Shown piece by piece: positions 35,499 through 45,892 of a DNA stretch of 64,000 bases. The position numbers and the translations under genes are program-made. The stretch spans positions 186,001 through 250,000 of the forward strand of contig JADKAC010000005.1 of NCBI GenBank assembly GCA_016715425.1, in the 5' to 3' direction. The number at the start of each line of letters is the position of its first letter. Positions within the stretch are counted from its first letter, which is position 1. This stretch comes from Bacteroidota bacterium. Lineage in GTDB: Bacteria; Bacteroidota; Bacteroidia; Chitinophagales; BACL12. The notes beneath the pieces are model-generated. The model did not search any database and was not told where the DNA came from. It was given only the letters and a program-made list of their open reading frames with translations.

Positions 35499-38400
35499 TT
35501 GAAGATTTCACATAAATATTTATTGCTCATTATTCTATTTATTCTTGCATTGATAAGCTCATTGTGGGCATATCGCAATGGAACTCTTGCCATAAAACCG
35601 TGGGTACAGGCAAAGCATATTGAAGCAGAGTTAGGTGCAATAGAACCTGATATCCGCACCCACATTGCAGATGAAATAATGGTGAGTAAGTTATTAACTG
35701 ACTCCTATACATTTGATGAGTTTAAAAAATTTACAGTTCTTCCTTACGGCATAGTTGTATATGAAAATGATTCCGCAGTGATGTGGACAAACAACAGCAT
35801 AATTCCGGTGCAGGCAAAAATTAATGCAGGCACTGCGCCTTTGCTAATTACAGAATCCAACGGGAGCTATATTTTATTCCGACATGATTTTGGAAATTCA
35901 GGAATCAGTACAATTGGTTTTTTACCTATTCAATTTGAATATGGTATTCACAATAAATATTTAACCAATATAAAAACAGAAGGATTACATGTGCCTTCTT
36001 ATTTACATATCAGTATCCGTCCAACAGATTTTACTTTTCCTGTGCATGATCTTTCCGGTGCGGTTATTTTTTATGTTTCGGAAGATACTGCAAGCGAAGT
36101 CACTGCAAATTATCCCGCATTATTATATATCGGCTTTTTAATAATGGGTATCATTTGCATTATTCTTTTGTTTGATATTGCCGTGTATGCAGCACAAAAT
36201 TTTAATAAGGGTGTTGTAACTCTATTATTTGTGGCAAGTCTGGTATTGTTATTTTTAATTATTAAAGTAGCATTTTATCATGTGTTGTTTAATCAATTGG
36301 AATTATTTGATCCACATAATTATGCATCTTCCGGGTTTGCAACTTCACTTGGTGAATTAGTTATCAAATCCATTTTATTTTTTGCATTTGCAATTTTCTT
36401 TTACCGACAATTTCCGTTTGTAAATTCCACACGCATAAACAAAATAATTAGTGTATTGATTTTTGTTTTCACCGGCTGGGTGTTTGTACATTTCTTTAAT
36501 GGGATGGTTTTGGATTCTGCAATCTCCTTTAATATTCATAATTTCTTTTCATTAGATTTCTTTAGTCTGGCTGCGTTCATAGTTATTGCAATACTGTTTC
36601 TCAGTTTTTTATTAATAGCATTCCGCTGCTTGAATTTAATCTGGCAATCAAAAAAGATTAATCAATATGCTGTTTGGATTCTATTACCAACAATTATTAT
36701 TTCCATAATTATTTCTGTTCTGCGCAATCATTATGAAGTGCAGTTTATAGTATTAGTTGCACTCGTTGCTATAGTATATTTATTTACTCAAACACGTAGG
36801 ATTGCATTGTTGTCTTTTCCTTCTTTATTGCTATGGTTATTGGTGTCATCGGGTTTCAGCGCATTGTTGTTGAGTAAAGCTATTGCACAAAAATCAGAAG
36901 AGAATAAACGATTATATGCGATTAAGAAATCGAATGAAAAAGATGCTCTGACAGAATATTTATTTAATGAAGAACAAATGGAAATTGGCAGAAGACTGGC
37001 GCTTCAAATTTCTTCTTTAGAGTCAGCAGAGCTGATTGATAAAGGCATGTTACACAAAGTATTTAAGCCCGGCCTATTAAATCAGTTTCGTCAGGAGTTG
37101 CAAACCAGTTATTTTAAAAAATACGATAGCAATATTTTTATTTATAAAGACGATTCACTTTTAAGTGCGACGACAAATAAGGTTCCTGTTTTCAAAAAAT
37201 TAAAAGAAGCAATTGAATATAATGGAGAATATACCGCTTCACCAAATTTGTATTTTATAAATGATAACACCGGCAACTATTATTATTTAGCGGATATACC
37301 GGTGTTACAAAATAAGGTGGAGAATGTAAATGTGTTTGTCGAATTAATTCCTCGCCGATACAATAGCAGAAGTTTGTATCCCGAATTATTGATAGATGAT
37401 GATTTGAAAGTGCCCGGAAGTTTTGATCAATTTAACTATGCAGTATATTACAATAATAATCTTGTGGAAAGATCGGGGGCGTATTCGTACCCAATTATGG
37501 ATGTGTTTTATGTGGATAAGGAAAATGAATTTGCCGAAGAAACAATTAATGGCTATAAACATTTGGTGTATCGGGTAAACGATATAAAAAAAGTAGTGGT
37601 GTCGGATGCAAACAGAACATTATTAGAACCGGTTTCTTATTTTTCATTTCTGTTTTTCTTTTATCTCATTTTTACTTTTCTGGTGATTGGTATTGATGTA
37701 GGTGTAAAAATGTTGAGTGGCAAAATAGATATCTATAAATGGTTAGATACTACATTGCAAAATAAAATTCAGGTGTCGGTAATCAGTTTAATTATTCTTG
37801 CTTTTATAACATTAGGTGTAGCAACTGTTATTTATATTACCAATCAATATAATATTTCGCATCGGGATGGATTACTTACAAAAATTGAAGCAGTACAAAC
37901 CAATTTAGATTTGGTAATTAATGATAACAGAATAGTAAATATTGATCGCAAAGGAACAGATGCTCCCTTGCGCAAAGTTTCGAACCGCATTAATGAATTA
38001 TCGGAAATTCACGATATGGATATTAATATCTATGGTCCAGGAGGTGGGTTATTGGTTTCATCTCAACCGGATATTTTTAATCGTGGATTAATTTCTAGAA
38101 ACATGAATCCACTTGCATTTTTTAAAATGACTTGCGAGAAAGAAACATGGTATATACAAAATGAACATATCGGTAATTTAAAATATTTATCTGCGTATGT
38201 TCCGGTGTTGAGTGAAGGTGGGGAAGTAATGTTTTATTTGAATTTGCCATACTTTGCAACGGAGCAAAATTTACGTCAGGAAATATCCAGTTTCCTTGTA
38301 GCTCTCATCAATGTGTATGTGATTTTATTAGTGATGGCAGGTATTATTGCTTACTTGGTTTCTCGCAGTATTACACGTCCATTAGCTGCAATTACCGGAA

Positions 38401-39221
38401 CATTTAAAAACATAAAACTCGGCACTAAAAACGAACCGATTTTTTGGCAACATAATGATGAAATAGGATTGTTGGTGAATGAATACAATAAGATGTTGCA
38501 AGAGCTGGAACAGAGTGCAAATTTATTGGCGAGATCAGAAAGAGAAAGTGCATGGCGGGATATGGCAAAGCAAGTGGCGCATGAAATAAAAAATCCATTA
38601 ACACCAATGCGTTTAAGTATTCAGCATTTGCAAAGGGCGTTACAATCCGATCAGGATAATATAAAACCGTTGACAGAAAGAGTGTCAAGAACATTGCTGG
38701 AACAAATAGATAACTTATCATTTATCGCATCGGAGTTTTCAAATTTTGCAGTAATGCCTAAAACCCAAAATGAATCTGTTTGTCTGAATGAGATTATCGA
38801 AAACGTTACTGCTTTATTTAATGAAACTGCTCATGTGAATCTGGAAACACATTTGGTTTCAGAACACTTGTTTGTATGGGCCGACAAAAATCAGATGATT
38901 CGTGTATTTAATAATATTTTAAAAAATGCATTACAGGCAATTCCTGATGATAAAAATGGCAACATTGTAATTGAGCTTGAACATACAGATGATAAAGCTT
39001 CAATTTCTATTAGCGATAATGGAGCGGGTATTCCGGAATCTTATCGGGATAAAGTATTTGTTCCAAATTTTACAACCAAGAGTTCGGGGATGGGAATCGG
39101 TTTGGCTATTACAAAAAACATTGTGGAGTCTGCCAATGGATTTATTTGGTTTGAATCGGAAGAAGATAAAGGCACTACATTTTATATTGAATTACCATTG
39201 ATGAAAATGGCGGCAGAATAA
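35499..39221 (+). CDS. Very large NtrY-like membrane sensor histidine kinase
   Basis: 1240 residues from a TTG start; a stop 7 codons upstream and no ATG before the first membrane segment (8-25) leave TTG 35499 as the best choice. Residues about 26-200 are extracytoplasmic; about 205-460 hold a cluster of membrane segments; about 465-735 a second loop domain; membrane segments near 710-735 and 760-785; a further sensor loop to about 940; then a membrane segment, HAMP (SRSITRPLAAITGTFKNIK), and a kinase core with phosphorylated His1028 (VAHEIKNPLTPMRLS), N box FNNILKNALQAI and G boxes SDNGAGIP and GMGIGLAITKNIV. Kinase core is of the NtrY/NtrB type. No NtrX-type regulator is adjacent, so partner unknown. 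Confidence 0.88.
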   Translation: MKISHKYLLLIILFILALISSLWAYRNGTLAIKPWVQAKHIEAELGAIEPDIRTHIADEIMVSKLLTDSYTFDEFKKFTVLPYGIVVYENDSAVMWTNNSIIPVQAKINAGTAPLLITESNGSYILFRHDFGNSGISTIGFLPIQFEYGIHNKYLTNIKTEGLHVPSYLHISIRPTDFTFPVHDLSGAVIFYVSEDTASEVTANYPALLYIGFLIMGIICIILLFDIAVYAAQNFNKGVVTLLFVASLVLLFLIIKVAFYHVLFNQLELFDPHNYASSGFATSLGELVIKSILFFAFAIFFYRQFPFVNSTRINKIISVLIFVFTGWVFVHFFNGMVLDSAISFNIHNFFSLDFFSLAAFIVIAILFLSFLLIAFRCLNLIWQSKKINQYAVWILLPTIIISIIISVLRNHYEVQFIVLVALVAIVYLFTQTRRIALLSFPSLLLWLLVSSGFSALLLSKAIAQKSEENKRLYAIKKSNEKDALTEYLFNEEQMEIGRRLALQISSLESAELIDKGMLHKVFKPGLLNQFRQELQTSYFKKYDSNIFIYKDDSLLSATTNKVPVFKKLKEAIEYNGEYTASPNLYFINDNTGNYYYLADIPVLQNKVENVNVFVELIPRRYNSRSLYPELLIDDDLKVPGSFDQFNYAVYYNNNLVERSGAYSYPIMDVFYVDKENEFAEETINGYKHLVYRVNDIKKVVVSDANRTLLEPVSYFSFLFFFYLIFTFLVIGIDVGVKMLSGKIDIYKWLDTTLQNKIQVSVISLIILAFITLGVATVIYITNQYNISHRDGLLTKIEAVQTNLDLVINDNRIVNIDRKGTDAPLRKVSNRINELSEIHDMDINIYGPGGGLLVSSQPDIFNRGLISRNMNPLAFFKMTCEKETWYIQNEHIGNLKYLSAYVPVLSEGGEVMFYLNLPYFATEQNLRQEISSFLVALINVYVILLVMAGIIAYLVSRSITRPLAAITGTFKNIKLGTKNEPIFWQHNDEIGLLVNEYNKMLQELEQSANLLARSERESAWRDMAKQVAHEIKNPLTPMRLSIQHLQRALQSDQDNIKPLTERVSRTLLEQIDNLSFIASEFSNFAVMPKTQNESVCLNEIIENVTALFNETAHVNLETHLVSEHLFVWADKNQMIRVFNNILKNALQAIPDDKNGNIVIELEHTDDKASISISDNGAGIPESYRDKVFVPNFTTKSSGMGIGLAITKNIVESANGFIWFESEEDKGTTFYIELPLMKMAAE

Positions 39222-39285
39222 AAAATTAAAGAACGATAAATTTATTATACATCATGAAATCAAAACAAATCTGTATCCCTAAGTA

Positions 39286-40281
39286 ATGCGATTTAAATAT
39301 AAATACGGCTTATTCTTTCTAATTGTATTTATTTACATCATTAGCTCTTTTGCATGGTGGATGTATATTTTGCAGAATAATAACCGTGAAAATTACAGAG
39401 CACTTATTGCAAAAGATCAGGCTGAGTACATAATGAGGGGAAACTCTGCAGATGATTTTTTAGATACGGATGTGTTTGAAGAAATTCACAGCGATTATAT
39501 GCGCAAACAATATATGCTGATGGGTGAAGGTGTGATTTTTATTACTTTGATTGCACTTGGGTTTATTCGCATTCGCAATACCTTTCAGGAAGAGATTCAA
39601 CTTACCCAACAACAAAATAACTTCTTGCTTTCTATTACTCATGAATTGAAATCACCACTTGCGTCACTTAAACTTTCTATGCAAACACTGCATAAGCATA
39701 ATTTGGAAACACAAAAAGTGCAACGGCTTGCCACCATTTCATTGGATGATATTGATCGTTTGGAAGCATTAGTTGAAAACATTTTGCTCGCATCAAAAAT
39801 GGATAGCAGTAATTTTATGTGGGATACTGATGCGGTAAATATTTCGGAATTAATAAAAGAAATTACAAATAGGTTTTTAAATAAATATAAAGACGAACGC
39901 AAATTTATTATTGAAATTCAGGAAGATATTTATGTGAATGGCGATAGGTTTTCACTTACATCTGTTTTTAATAATCTATTGGAAAATGCGTATAAGTATT
40001 CAAGACTACATGCTACAATTGCAGTGAAGTTATTTTCTAATGATCATCATTGTACTTGTATTGTTTCGGATACCGGAATTGGCATTGATGAAAAAGAAAA
40101 ATTAAAAATATTCGATCGCTTTTATAGGATTGGAAGAGAAGAAACTAGATCTACAAAAGGCACAGGCTTAGGATTGTTTATTGTTAAACAGGTTGTACTT
40201 ATTCATAAAGGAACCATTCAGGTGAGCAATAATACACCGGTTGGAACTGTATTTGAAATTCAATTACCATTGGTATCCTAA
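39286..40281 (+). CDS. Membrane sensor histidine kinase
   Basis: 331 residues. Two membrane segments (about 9-29 and 78-96) flank a short, 50-residue sensor loop. HisKA with phosphorylated His119 (LSITHELKSPLASLKLS), N box VFNNLLENAYKYS, G boxes SDTGIGID, and GTGLGLFIVKQ. Cognate partner is almost certainly the OmpR-type regulator 89 bases downstream. Signal unknown. Confidence 0.92.
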   Translation: MRFKYKYGLFFLIVFIYIISSFAWWMYILQNNNRENYRALIAKDQAEYIMRGNSADDFLDTDVFEEIHSDYMRKQYMLMGEGVIFITLIALGFIRIRNTFQEEIQLTQQQNNFLLSITHELKSPLASLKLSMQTLHKHNLETQKVQRLATISLDDIDRLEALVENILLASKMDSSNFMWDTDAVNISELIKEITNRFLNKYKDERKFIIEIQEDIYVNGDRFSLTSVFNNLLENAYKYSRLHATIAVKLFSNDHHCTCIVSDTGIGIDEKEKLKIFDRFYRIGREETRSTKGTGLGLFIVKQVVLIHKGTIQVSNNTPVGTVFEIQLPLVS

Positions 40282-40370
40282 CATATAACAATCTGATGAC
40301 ATAGATGACAAACTAAACCTTTAGTCAAGGCGTATTTTTACTAAACATTTTACAAACTAAAAAAAAATCT

Positions 40371-41075
40371 ATGTTATACCGCATATTGATTGTTGAAGAT
40401 GAAGATCACATAAGAGAAAATCTAAAATTAAATTTAGAATTAGAAGGATATGAAATAGTAGCTGTGGGAGATGGTACAAAGGCAATTAAAACATTTCGTG
40501 AGCAACGCTTTAATCTTGTAATACTTGATGTGATGATGCCTGAAATGGATGGCTATGATGTATGTGAACAGTTGCGTCTTGAAGATTCTGAAACTCCTAT
40601 TTTATTTCTTACTGCAAAGGATACAGCTCAGGATAAAATAAAAGGACTGAAAACTGGTGGCGATGATTATATGACCAAGCCATTTAACCTCGAAGAATTA
40701 TTATTACGTGTAAAAATTCTTATCAAGCGCAGTGTGAAACCCTCCGGTGCAAATGATGAGATTAATGAATATCATTTTGGTAGTAACAGTGTAAACTTTG
40801 TAACTTATGAAGCGCAAGGAGTGCGAGGCACATTGAAACTCACCAACAAAGAATTAAAACTTTTGAAATTACTTATTGATAGAAAAAATGAAGTGGTTTC
40901 GAGACAACATATTTTACAAACTGTTTGGGGTTATGATGTATATCCTTCTACACGCACTATTGATAATTTTATTCTTGCATTCAGAAAGTACTTTGAAGAG
41001 GATCCTAAGAATCCGGTATTCTTTCATTCTATTCGTGGTGTAGGATATAAGTTTGTGGAAGCGGTGAATGTGTAA
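40371..41075 (+). CDS. OmpR-family response regulator
   Basis: 234 residues. Receiver domain 1-120 with acidic pair EDED near 9-12, phosphorylated Asp53 (LVILDVMMPEMDGYD), Thr in LFLTAKD and Lys in MTKPFN; C-terminal winged helix about 135-232 (NKELKLLKLLI, RTIDNFILAFRKYFE, IRGVGYKF). Binds DNA after phosphorylation, presumably by the kinase at 39286. Targets unknown. Confidence 0.95.
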   Translation: MLYRILIVEDEDHIRENLKLNLELEGYEIVAVGDGTKAIKTFREQRFNLVILDVMMPEMDGYDVCEQLRLEDSETPILFLTAKDTAQDKIKGLKTGGDDYMTKPFNLEELLLRVKILIKRSVKPSGANDEINEYHFGSNSVNFVTYEAQGVRGTLKLTNKELKLLKLLIDRKNEVVSRQHILQTVWGYDVYPSTRTIDNFILAFRKYFEEDPKNPVFFHSIRGVGYKFVEAVNV

Positions 41076-41090
41076 ATAACACATATTAAA

Positions 41091-41519
41091 TCAAGGATAG
41101 TTAAGAATGAGATTCGCTCCACTTAAAATGCCATCCTCTTTTTTACCAAATAATTTTCCACTTGATTGAAAATTACCTTCCAATAATTCACCATTGCGCA
41201 ACAACTCGATACGCATTGTACTTCTTGAAATTCCTTCGCACTCAATTACAGAGCCTTTCAGTTTTGCAATGATGAGATATGCATTTTCAATATTATTATT
41301 TTGAGTTATTTCAGCACTTGTAATTAGTGCATCACCAATATTCCCATTTACATCACCATCGGTGGTAATTATCAAATGAAACTTCAGCGTATCCTGAGAG
41401 CACCAATCTACAGCTATATGCCCTGTGCCTTCCCATGTACCTGCAAGTTCTAAAAGCGATTGCCCATAAATGGTATGGGCAATCAAAACCAACCAAACTA
41501 ATATAAAAGAATTTTTCAA
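41091..41519 (-). CDS. Small secreted protein, unknown function
   Basis: 142 residues with a signal peptide (hydrophobic 5-17, IYGQ). Starts with TTG at 41519. After the signal come alternating beta strands (LAGTWEGTGHIAVDW, EGNFQSSGKLFG) that suggest a lipocalin-like or small barrel fold, including one Cys pair candidate (DWCSQD, IECEG). I do not recognise a family. Downstream of the TonB receptor on the same strand, 128 bases apart. Confidence 0.65.
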   Translation of the reverse strand: MKNSFILVWLVLIAHTIYGQSLLELAGTWEGTGHIAVDWCSQDTLKFHLIITTDGDVNGNIGDALITSAEITQNNNIENAYLIIAKLKGSVIECEGISRSTMRIELLRNGELLEGNFQSSGKLFGKKEDGILSGANLILNYP

Positions 41520-41647
41520 CTGAATTATTTTAAATGTTTATTTAATATTTTCACAATCAAATATAAGAGCGATTTAAAGAAAATAAGATGATGCATATCA
41601 ATATGCACCATGATTGACATCACTCAGAAAATATTTGAAATTAATTG

Positions 41648-44086
41648 TTAGAATCCTTCATATCCACCGCCATCACCATTATCCATATCCGTGCGGCCAC
41701 CGCTCTTGCGTTTAGAATCCTGTTGACCAAATTTGTAAGTGGCTTTAAGAGTTAATGCTTGTGAATTTCTCTTGCGATAAAACTCCTGATTGAAATTTGT
41801 ACCATATGAGTTGCCACTGAATTCTCTTGTATTAAAAATATCTGTTGCAGAAAGATTTAATGTAAGTCTGTTTTGAAAGAAATCAGATCGAATACCGGCA
41901 TCCATAAATACAAATGGTTTCATATCTCCCTGCGCCATTGCCCAAGGTGTCCAATAACTAAAAGTTACTTGAAAGGATGTTTGTTTTGTTATTTTAAAAG
42001 AAGGCATTAATCGGATGTTGTAATTCATTTGACTATTCGTTAATCCTTCTTGTGTGCTTGCGGCACTTACAAAAACTTGTCCCATGTTAATGCTGGAAGT
42101 CATGCTAAACCATTGGGTAAATTCATCACGGGATACTAACTCGATGCCGTATTCTTTTTCATAATCATAATTTACAAATGTGGTAACAGAAACACCGGAA
42201 GTATCCACTTGTGTGAAAGAAGAAATTTCATCTTTTGTATCCTTAAAATAAATTGCGGCAGATAAGGAATGTTTTTGCCAAGTCTGCAAAAATCCCAACT
42301 CATAAGAGTCTTCATTTTCAGGTAATAAAAATGGATTACCAACCCGATAGCTGTAGGGATCAGAATAATCCGGGAATGGATTTAAAAACCAGGAACGTGG
42401 TCTGTTCATGCGTCTTGAATAGCTACCATATAATTCAGAACCTTCCGAAAATTGATAGCGCATATGCAAGCTGGGAAATACTTTAAAATAATCGTTTTTG
42501 AAATTTTCATCCGTTGTTACTAACTCTGTAAATACATAGGTTTGTTCTGCACGCAAGCCAATCTGATATCCGAATTTATTAAAACTGGAATTCCAAATAC
42601 CATAAGCTGCAAGTACATTTTCATCATATATAAAACGGTTGGAAATAGAATCGTTTTCTACCCAATCATTAATCACATTATCAAAATTTTCTGCAAACTG
42701 ATCATTGTCATTATAGCGGCGTGTATACTTTACACCAGTTTCAAATTTATTGCCGTTATCAAATGGCTGCACATAATCTGCCTGTGCATTTATATTTTGA
42801 TCATTATCATCATAATTTATATTTTGCTGAATCGGCAAACCAATTGGCAGATTAGCAGGATCTGTTATTTGTTCGTAATAATTATTTAGATCAGTACCAT
42901 TGCCATTCGAAAAATATCCTTCTACTGAAAGTGTATGTTGCGGACCTGAAAAAATCTTTTTGTAATTCATCACCGCATTATAATTTATATTTTCGCCACT
43001 GCTTGTATTCGTACGGTCGCTCATGGATGAAAGCACTTGTTCGAAATCTTTGAAATCATAATGTGTAAGATCGGAGCCATCGGAATTGTGCGTACCAAAA
43101 TACCCGGATAGGCTGAACGTATTGTTATCGTTGATATAATAATCAAAACCGCCACGTAAGGAGTTGGTTAAATTTTTATTTTCATTATTTCCGGTTTGAT
43201 CTAAATAAAAACTTGTGTCTTCATAAAATGTTTCTCTATACACGGAACTTTCACCATCACGATTCGAATTCATATAGGAATATGTACCAAATAAATTCCA
43301 TTTTTTATTTCTATAATTTAATGTTGCTGAAGCATCATAACCGGGATAGGTATTTACACCCAGAATTACGTTTCCATTAAGTCCGAGTTGTTTATTTTTT
43401 TTCAAAACTATATTGAGAATACCAGCAGAGCCTTCGGCATCATAACGTGCTGATGGATTAGTAATCACTTCAATACTTTCGATGGAGGATGCGGGAATTT
43501 GATCCAGTATCGCAACCATGCTGTTGCCCATAAGTCCGGAAGGTTTTCCATCAATAAAAATGGTGACGTTGGAATTTCCACGTAATGCAACATTACCATC
43601 AATATCAACAGTAACAGAAGGAATATTTGCCAATGCCTCAGTAGCGGTTCCGCTGCTACCTACAATATCTTTTTCCAGATTATATACTTTTTTATCAATG
43701 CTGTTTTGGAAAAAAGTTTTATCGGCAGTGATAACTACATCATCAAGATTTGCTGCACTCACCGTCATAAATATTTCTCCGGCATTAGTTGAATTTCCGG
43801 AAACATTCACCACCTTATCTGCAATAGAATATCCAACAAAATTTGATTCTACAATATAACTGCCTTCTTCATAAAGAGTAATTGAAAACTTACCAGACTC
43901 GTCGGTTATTCCGCCTGTAATTACAGATGAATCAGAAATGGATTTTATAGCAACGGCTGCAAACTCAATTGGCTTTTTAGTATCATTATCCAATACTTTT
44001 CCAATTAATTTAAAATCACTTTGTGCATACATGGTTTGCATACTCAATAAGAAAAAAATAAAACAGAATTTTTTAATATTTATCAT
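41648..44086 (-). CDS. TonB-dependent receptor-like outer-membrane beta-barrel protein
   Basis: 812 residues, signal peptide 1-21 (TMYAQ). N-terminal carboxypeptidase-regulatory-like domain (KLIGKVLDNDTKKPIEFAAV), plug (SFNSIDKKVYNLEKD-type region, IESIEVITNPSARYDAEG) and an 'outer membrane protein beta-barrel' family C-terminus with YGSYSRRMNRPRSWFLNPF. Tail is Gly/Asp-rich (GGRTDMDNGDGGGYEGF). Transported ligand unknown. Not associated with SusD. Confidence 0.88.
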   Translation of the reverse strand: MINIKKFCFIFFLLSMQTMYAQSDFKLIGKVLDNDTKKPIEFAAVAIKSISDSSVITGGITDESGKFSITLYEEGSYIVESNFVGYSIADKVVNVSGNSTNAGEIFMTVSAANLDDVVITADKTFFQNSIDKKVYNLEKDIVGSSGTATEALANIPSVTVDIDGNVALRGNSNVTIFIDGKPSGLMGNSMVAILDQIPASSIESIEVITNPSARYDAEGSAGILNIVLKKNKQLGLNGNVILGVNTYPGYDASATLNYRNKKWNLFGTYSYMNSNRDGESSVYRETFYEDTSFYLDQTGNNENKNLTNSLRGGFDYYINDNNTFSLSGYFGTHNSDGSDLTHYDFKDFEQVLSSMSDRTNTSSGENINYNAVMNYKKIFSGPQHTLSVEGYFSNGNGTDLNNYYEQITDPANLPIGLPIQQNINYDDNDQNINAQADYVQPFDNGNKFETGVKYTRRYNDNDQFAENFDNVINDWVENDSISNRFIYDENVLAAYGIWNSSFNKFGYQIGLRAEQTYVFTELVTTDENFKNDYFKVFPSLHMRYQFSEGSELYGSYSRRMNRPRSWFLNPFPDYSDPYSYRVGNPFLLPENEDSYELGFLQTWQKHSLSAAIYFKDTKDEISSFTQVDTSGVSVTTFVNYDYEKEYGIELVSRDEFTQWFSMTSSINMGQVFVSAASTQEGLTNSQMNYNIRLMPSFKITKQTSFQVTFSYWTPWAMAQGDMKPFVFMDAGIRSDFFQNRLTLNLSATDIFNTREFSGNSYGTNFNQEFYRKRNSQALTLKATYKFGQQDSKRKSGGRTDMDNGDGGGYEGF

Positions 44087-44298
44087 TTATCAACTTTAAA
44101 ACAACACTACAATTCTTGAAATGTAAAGTTCATGTTTATTGATGGCTTTATTCCTAATAGAGTGTGAATCAGATTTGATTTAACGTTTTATAACATTTAT
44201 AATTCTGTCTTATAGGGAAAATAGAAAAATGAAATAGATTTTTTTATTCTTTAAGATGCGGAGTATTTAGTATTTTTCCCACTTACAATGAATTTATA

Positions 44299-45840
44299 GT
44301 GAAAGAAAAAATACAAAAACTGCAAGGAAAAATGGATGAAGCCATGCTTGGTGGCGGCCAAAAACGAATTGATTCACAACATAAAAAAGGAAAATTAACT
44401 GCAAGAGAGCGCATAGAATTACTTATGGATACCGGTTCATTTGAAGAGATTGGTATGTTGGTGCGCCATAGAAGTCATGATTTCGGCATGCAGAAGGACA
44501 GACCTTATGGTGATGGTGTGGTTACAGGTTATGGAAAAATTCACGGCAAATTAGTGTATGTATTTGCACAAGACTTTACTGTATTTGGTGGTTCACTTAG
44601 TGAAACACATGCAGAAAAAATTTGTCGCATTATGGATCTTGCAATGGAAAATGGAGCACCAATAATTGGATTGAATGATAGTGGTGGAGCAAGAATTCAG
44701 GAAGGAGTAAATTCATTGGGCGGTTATGCAGAATTATTTTTCCGTAATACAATTGCCAGTGGTGTTATTCCGCAGATTTCTGCTATCATGGGACCATGTG
44801 CCGGCGGTGCAGTGTATTCACCTGCTATTACAGATTTTGTGTTTATGGTAGAAAATACTTCCTATATGTTTGTTACCGGACCGAATGTGGTAAAAACAGT
44901 TACACATGAAGAAGTGACGAGTGAAGAATTAGGTGGTGCATCTTCTCACAGTACAAAAAGTGGTGTTGCACATTTTACCGCTCCCAATGACGCAGAAACT
45001 TTATTACAGATTAGAAAACTGATGCAATATATTCCGCAAAATTGTGAAGAGGAAACACCTGTATATGCATTTAATTTAGGTGATGAAAAAAGAGAAAAAC
45101 TTACTACACTTCTTCCTGAAAATCCAAATCAGCCTTATGATATGCGTGATGTAATTTATGAAGTGGTGGATACAGATTCTTTTTTTGAAGTACATCAGGC
45201 GTATGCAGAAAATATAGTTACCGGTTTTGCTTTTATCGGTGGAAGAAGTATTGGAATTATTGCAAATCAACCTGCTGTTCTTGCGGGTGTGTTGGATATA
45301 GAATGTTCTCGTAAAGCGGCAAGGTTTGTTAGGTTCTGCGATTGTTTTAATATTCCTCTTTTAGTATTTGAGGATGTTCCGGGATTTCTTCCCGGCACAG
45401 ATCAGGAATGGCGGGGAATAATTACCAATGGTGCAAAATTATTATTTGCATTCAGTGAAGCAACAGTGCCGAGAGTTACTGTAATTACTCGTAAAGCATA
45501 CGGTGGTGCGTATGATGTGATGAACTCAAAACATATTGGTGCGGATATGAATTTTGCATGGCCTTCAGCAGAAATTGCAGTGATGGGAGCAAAGGGTGCA
45601 GCAGAAATTATTTTCAAAAAAGAAATTGAAGAATCAGAAAATCCGCAAGAAAAATTGCAGGAAAAAATTGCAGAGTTTACCACTACTTTTGCCGATCCAT
45701 ACAGAGCCGCTTATCGTGGTTTTGTGGATGAAGTTATTCTTCCTTCTGAAACCAGAATTAAAGTGATGAAAGCTTTTGAGATGTTGCAAAATAAAGCAGT
45801 AAATCGTCCGAGAAAAAAACATGCAAATATTCCATTGTAA
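44299..45840 (+). CDS. Acyl-CoA (propionyl-CoA-type) carboxylase carboxyltransferase beta subunit
   Basis: 513 residues from GTG 44299 (a nearby ATG at 44288 hits a stop after 3 codons). Biotin-dependent carboxyltransferase that transfers CO2 from carboxybiotin to propionyl- or acetyl-CoA. Family motifs: GKLTARERIELLMD, FAQDFTVFGGSLSETHA, GLNDSGGARIQEG (oxyanion Gly-Gly), IMGPCAGGAVYSPA, and C-terminal ITRKAYGGAYDVM. Length and motifs fit PCC beta better than AccD, which is shorter and has a zinc ribbon. The alpha/biotin subunit is not in the window. Confidence 0.92.
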   Translation: MKEKIQKLQGKMDEAMLGGGQKRIDSQHKKGKLTARERIELLMDTGSFEEIGMLVRHRSHDFGMQKDRPYGDGVVTGYGKIHGKLVYVFAQDFTVFGGSLSETHAEKICRIMDLAMENGAPIIGLNDSGGARIQEGVNSLGGYAELFFRNTIASGVIPQISAIMGPCAGGAVYSPAITDFVFMVENTSYMFVTGPNVVKTVTHEEVTSEELGGASSHSTKSGVAHFTAPNDAETLLQIRKLMQYIPQNCEEETPVYAFNLGDEKREKLTTLLPENPNQPYDMRDVIYEVVDTDSFFEVHQAYAENIVTGFAFIGGRSIGIIANQPAVLAGVLDIECSRKAARFVRFCDCFNIPLLVFEDVPGFLPGTDQEWRGIITNGAKLLFAFSEATVPRVTVITRKAYGGAYDVMNSKHIGADMNFAWPSAEIAVMGAKGAAEIIFKKEIEESENPQEKLQEKIAEFTTTFADPYRAAYRGFVDEVILPSETRIKVMKAFEMLQNKAVNRPRKKHANIPL

Positions 45841-45892
45841 ACAACTATTTCCTTTACAATCCATTCTATAATTATAATTGAAAATATCTATA

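Noticed and set aside
43518..43859. 113-residue plus-strand ORF
   Set aside because: Shadow within the second TonB receptor gene.
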